Below are positions 6,799-8,240 of a stretch of DNA of 8,240 nt, piece by piece. A model generated the notes under the pieces. It did no database searches. It was not told the DNA's origin and saw nothing but the letters and a program-made list of their open reading frames with translations. The stretch's first letter is position 1. The number at the start of each line of letters is the position of its first letter. The stretch is taken from positions 1-8,240 of the forward strand of contig SKGU01000358.1 of the NCBI GenBank assembly GCA_007117255.1, written 5' to 3'. The DNA is from Natronohydrobacter sp. (GTDB lineage Bacteria > Pseudomonadota > Alphaproteobacteria > Rhodobacterales > Rhodobacteraceae). The position numbers were made by a program, and so were the translations under genes.

Positions 6799-7106
6799 AT
6801 CGTCAGGTCTTCCAGAGATTTTCCGGTCTCCAGCGCTTCGACAACCCATTTCGGTTTGCGGCCACGCCCTGTCCAGGTCTGGCTCTTATCGGCTGGATTC
6901 GCGTATTTCGGTGCCACTGGTTTACGCGTTCCAGCGACTGATTTACCAAGCAACTGATCAACCGTGAAACCATGCTCACGCGCGACGGCATCCATTTGCG
7001 CCAGCGCGGCCTTGCGGGCGCGGTCTTCATAAGATGCGATGGCCTTTGCCACATCTTTCTGAAGTTTTTTCAGTTCATCAAGGGATAGTGCATTCAGGTC
7101 GGTCAT
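6795..7106 (-). CDS. H-NS family nucleoid protein, HvrA-like, 103 aa
   Basis: This is a small DNA-binding protein of the H-NS histone-like family. Residues about 1-45 are charged and helical (LSLDELKKLQKDVAKAIASYEDRARKAAL, split over two heptad-rich parts), as expected for the oligomerising coiled coil. Residues 67-95 are the C-terminal DNA-binding domain with the hallmark core TWTGRGRKPKWV (77-88), which inserts into AT-rich minor grooves in this family. In Rhodobacter capsulatus the homologue HvrA modulates photosynthesis and nitrogen-fixation genes; that role is not shown here. ATG 7106 is chosen because AGGAG lies ten bases upstream, where an upstream in-frame extension to 7163 would add 19 unlikely residues and overlap the preceding stop. 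The stop overlaps the predicted BrkB start. The 53-base gap to the upstream gene may hold a promoter, but I found no good one. Confidence 0.93.
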   Translation of the reverse strand: MTDLNALSLDELKKLQKDVAKAIASYEDRARKAALAQMDAVAREHGFTVDQLLGKSVAGTRKPVAPKYANPADKSQTWTGRGRKPKWVVEALETGKSLEDLTI

Positions 7107-7108
7107 TG

Positions 7109-7130
7109 TATCTTGACTCCTCTCAAGACA
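7109..7130 (-). promoter_or_regulatory. Ribosome-binding site of the H-NS gene presented in a hairpin loop
   Basis: On the minus strand UGUCUUGA (7130-7123) pairs with UCAAGAUA (7116-7109), eight base pairs including one G-U. The six-base loop between them is GAGGAG, the Shine-Dalgarno sequence. The start codon begins two bases after the stem. The pairing is seen directly. An effect on translation, such as presentation of the site or blockage by a factor, is inferred. Confidence 0.5.
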
Positions 7131-7159
7131 TGATTCTGATGCGGAACAGAAACCAAAAC

Positions 7160-8092
7160 TCAATCAAGTTCAACTCTATTATCACGCCATGTTTCAAAAA
7201 CATACCGGCTGATCATCAAATCAAGATGCGCGCCGCCACCATTTTTGCAGATCGTAATTGCCTTCGGGTCGGTGCGGGTAAACAGTCCCGCCGGAATATC
7301 GTAGAAATCGGCAATGATATCATTGCGATGGATGATACCACGCGCAAGCGGGTCTTTCAATTCGCCGATGTGATCAAGCACAGTCTCGCGGCAATCCACA
7401 AACAGGCTGGCGCGGGTCAGCGCGGTATCATCCACTTCGCGCATATCAGGGCGGAATGCCCCAATCAGATCCAGATGTTGACCGGGTTTCAGCCAGTTCC
7501 CCTTTATCAGCGGTGTTTTGCTGAGCGTTGCGGTGCAGATGATATCTGCACCTGAAACTGCTTTTTCCAGATCGGATTCCGCGCGCGTATCCTGAAATTC
7601 ATCTGCAAATTGCAATGCGGCGTCCGGGCGTCTGGTCCAGATTGTAAATTTGGCTTCAGGAAACAGGGCGCGGTACGCATCACGCATATTGCGGGCAACG
7701 GTGCCTGCACCGACAAGCGTGATATTGCGACTGTCTTTGCGGGCAAGGCGGCTTGCGGCAAAAAGACTGTCCCCGGCGGTTTTCCATTTGGTAATCAGGT
7801 GGAAATCCAGAATTGCGTCCAGTTGTCCGGTTTCATCGGAATAGAGCGCGACACTGCCATTGACGGCAGGCAGATCGTGGGCGGCGTTTTCGGGAAAGAC
7901 CATGGCGGTCTTAACCAGTGCGCCCATTCCCTTGATCCACGCCGCGCGTGACAAAAGCGTGTTTTCGCCCGAATACAGGAAACTGTCGGTCAGTTCAGCT
8001 TTGGGTGCATGATGGCCGCGATCAAACGCGGCCAATGCAGAATGCCAATCCAGATGTGGTTCGATATCGGATGTTATATGCGCAAGTGTCAT
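7160..8092 (-). CDS. Ornithine cyclodeaminase/mu-crystallin family NAD(P)-dependent enzyme, 310 aa
   Basis: The protein matches the OCD/mu-crystallin family throughout. It has K61 in ALVKTAMVFPEN, the usual substrate-carboxylate lysine; a Rossmann dinucleotide-binding motif VGAGTVARN (127-135); and the block IGAFRPDMREVDD (210-222). True ornithine cyclodeaminases and archaeal alanine dehydrogenases of the family carry a catalytic Asp in a GGD/GAD motif at this last position. Here it reads GAF, closer to the GASRPDWRELDD of mu-crystallin, a ketimine reductase. The helix that normally holds a substrate Arg reads TKWKTAGDS. The protein is therefore probably an imine reductase or amino-acid dehydrogenase of unknown substrate, not a proline-forming cyclodeaminase. 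ATG 8092 is preferred over an in-frame upstream start (8182), which would read through the fghA-like gene. It starts 13 bases after that gene's stop, with only a weak GGCGGG ribosome-binding site, suggesting one transcript. Confidence 0.88.
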   Translation of the reverse strand: MTLAHITSDIEPHLDWHSALAAFDRGHHAPKAELTDSFLYSGENTLLSRAAWIKGMGALVKTAMVFPENAAHDLPAVNGSVALYSDETGQLDAILDFHLITKWKTAGDSLFAASRLARKDSRNITLVGAGTVARNMRDAYRALFPEAKFTIWTRRPDAALQFADEFQDTRAESDLEKAVSGADIICTATLSKTPLIKGNWLKPGQHLDLIGAFRPDMREVDDTALTRASLFVDCRETVLDHIGELKDPLARGIIHRNDIIADFYDIPAGLFTRTDPKAITICKNGGGAHLDLMISRYVFETWRDNRVELD

Positions 8093-8105
8093 TGATATGG
8101 CCCGC

Positions 8106-8240
8106 CTATTGCGACAGGGCGCGGGCATGAAAGGCAATATGATCGCCCATGAAACTGGATACGAAAAAATAGCTGTGATCATATCCCGGTTGCATGCGGA
8201 AAATACCGGGCTGGCGGCGCGCGGCCATGGCCTCTGCCAG
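8106..8240 (-). CDS. fghA: S-formylglutathione hydrolase, C-terminal 44 residues only (cut by window edge)
   Basis: Only the 3' end is inside the window; it is too short for simple ORF lists but reads open from the edge to TAG at 8106-8108. The translation ends ...RMQPGYDHSYFFVSSF, then MGDHIAFHARALSQ. This matches the conserved C-terminus of S-formylglutathione hydrolase (esterase D family), where the GYDHSY histidine is part of the Ser-Asp-His catalytic triad. The enzyme hydrolyses S-formylglutathione to formate and glutathione, the second step of glutathione-dependent formaldehyde oxidation after AdhC/FlhA. The symbol is given by family; the partner dehydrogenase would be expected upstream, beyond the right edge. 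The next gene begins 13 bases downstream. Confidence 0.85.
   Translation of the reverse strand: MAEAMAARRQPGIFRMQPGYDHSYFFVSSFMGDHIAFHARALSQ

Noticed and set aside
1..8240. CRISPR array, insertion sequence, attachment site, tRNA or defence island
   Set aside because: No direct-repeat array, no transposase or integrase motifs, no cloverleaf-like sequence and no defence-gene motifs were seen on either strand by eye.

Overview
The window looks like an ordinary chromosomal segment of an alphaproteobacterium of the order Rhodobacterales (Rhodobacter/Roseobacter relatives). The support is the sequence of the rpsD start, the Rhodobacterales-type methionine aminopeptidase, a short HvrA-like H-NS protein, and a Hedgehog/intein (Hint_2) protein of the kind common in this order. 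Base composition is moderately GC-rich throughout. I see no transposase, integrase, phage gene, tRNA, rRNA or CRISPR array, and no break in composition that would suggest a recently acquired island.

Layout from left to right. At the left edge is the first 15 codons of rpsD (ribosomal protein S4), on the minus strand and preceded by a hairpin-rich leader and a good sigma-70-type promoter. Next, also on the minus strand, is a stand-alone Hint-domain protein (235-1269). A pair of signalling genes follows, overlapping by 29 bases and transcribed leftward: a large soluble hybrid histidine kinase (GAF, three PAS-like regions, HisKA, ATPase, receiver; 2022-4934) and a LuxR/NarL-type response regulator (1397-2050). 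A divergent gap of about 190 bases separates the kinase from map (type I methionine aminopeptidase, 5127-5939), the only plus-strand gene. map runs tail-to-tail into a minus-strand gene series whose first member is at the right edge: 3' end of an S-formylglutathione hydrolase (fghA-like), an ornithine cyclodeaminase/mu-crystallin-family dehydrogenase, an H-NS/HvrA-type protein and a YihY/BrkB membrane protein. The close spacing in that series (13 bases, 53 bases, then a 4-base overlap) suggests co-transcription of at least some of them.

How the genes work together: the kinase and regulator form a likely phosphorelay with the DNA-binding output encoded next door. rpsD and map are housekeeping translation and protein-maturation genes. 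The fghA-OCD-hns-brkB series has no obvious common pathway. No stretch longer than 300 bases lacks a gene; the gaps (46-234, 1270-1396, 4935-5126, 7107-7159, 8093-8105) are described individually or within the entries for neighbouring genes. I found no convincing undescribed system. The best leads are small regulatory structures: the rpsD leader, a ribosome-binding site held in a hairpin loop before the H-NS gene, and a dyad upstream of the Hint gene. A cyclodeaminase-family enzyme lacking the canonical catalytic Asp motif is also worth a look.
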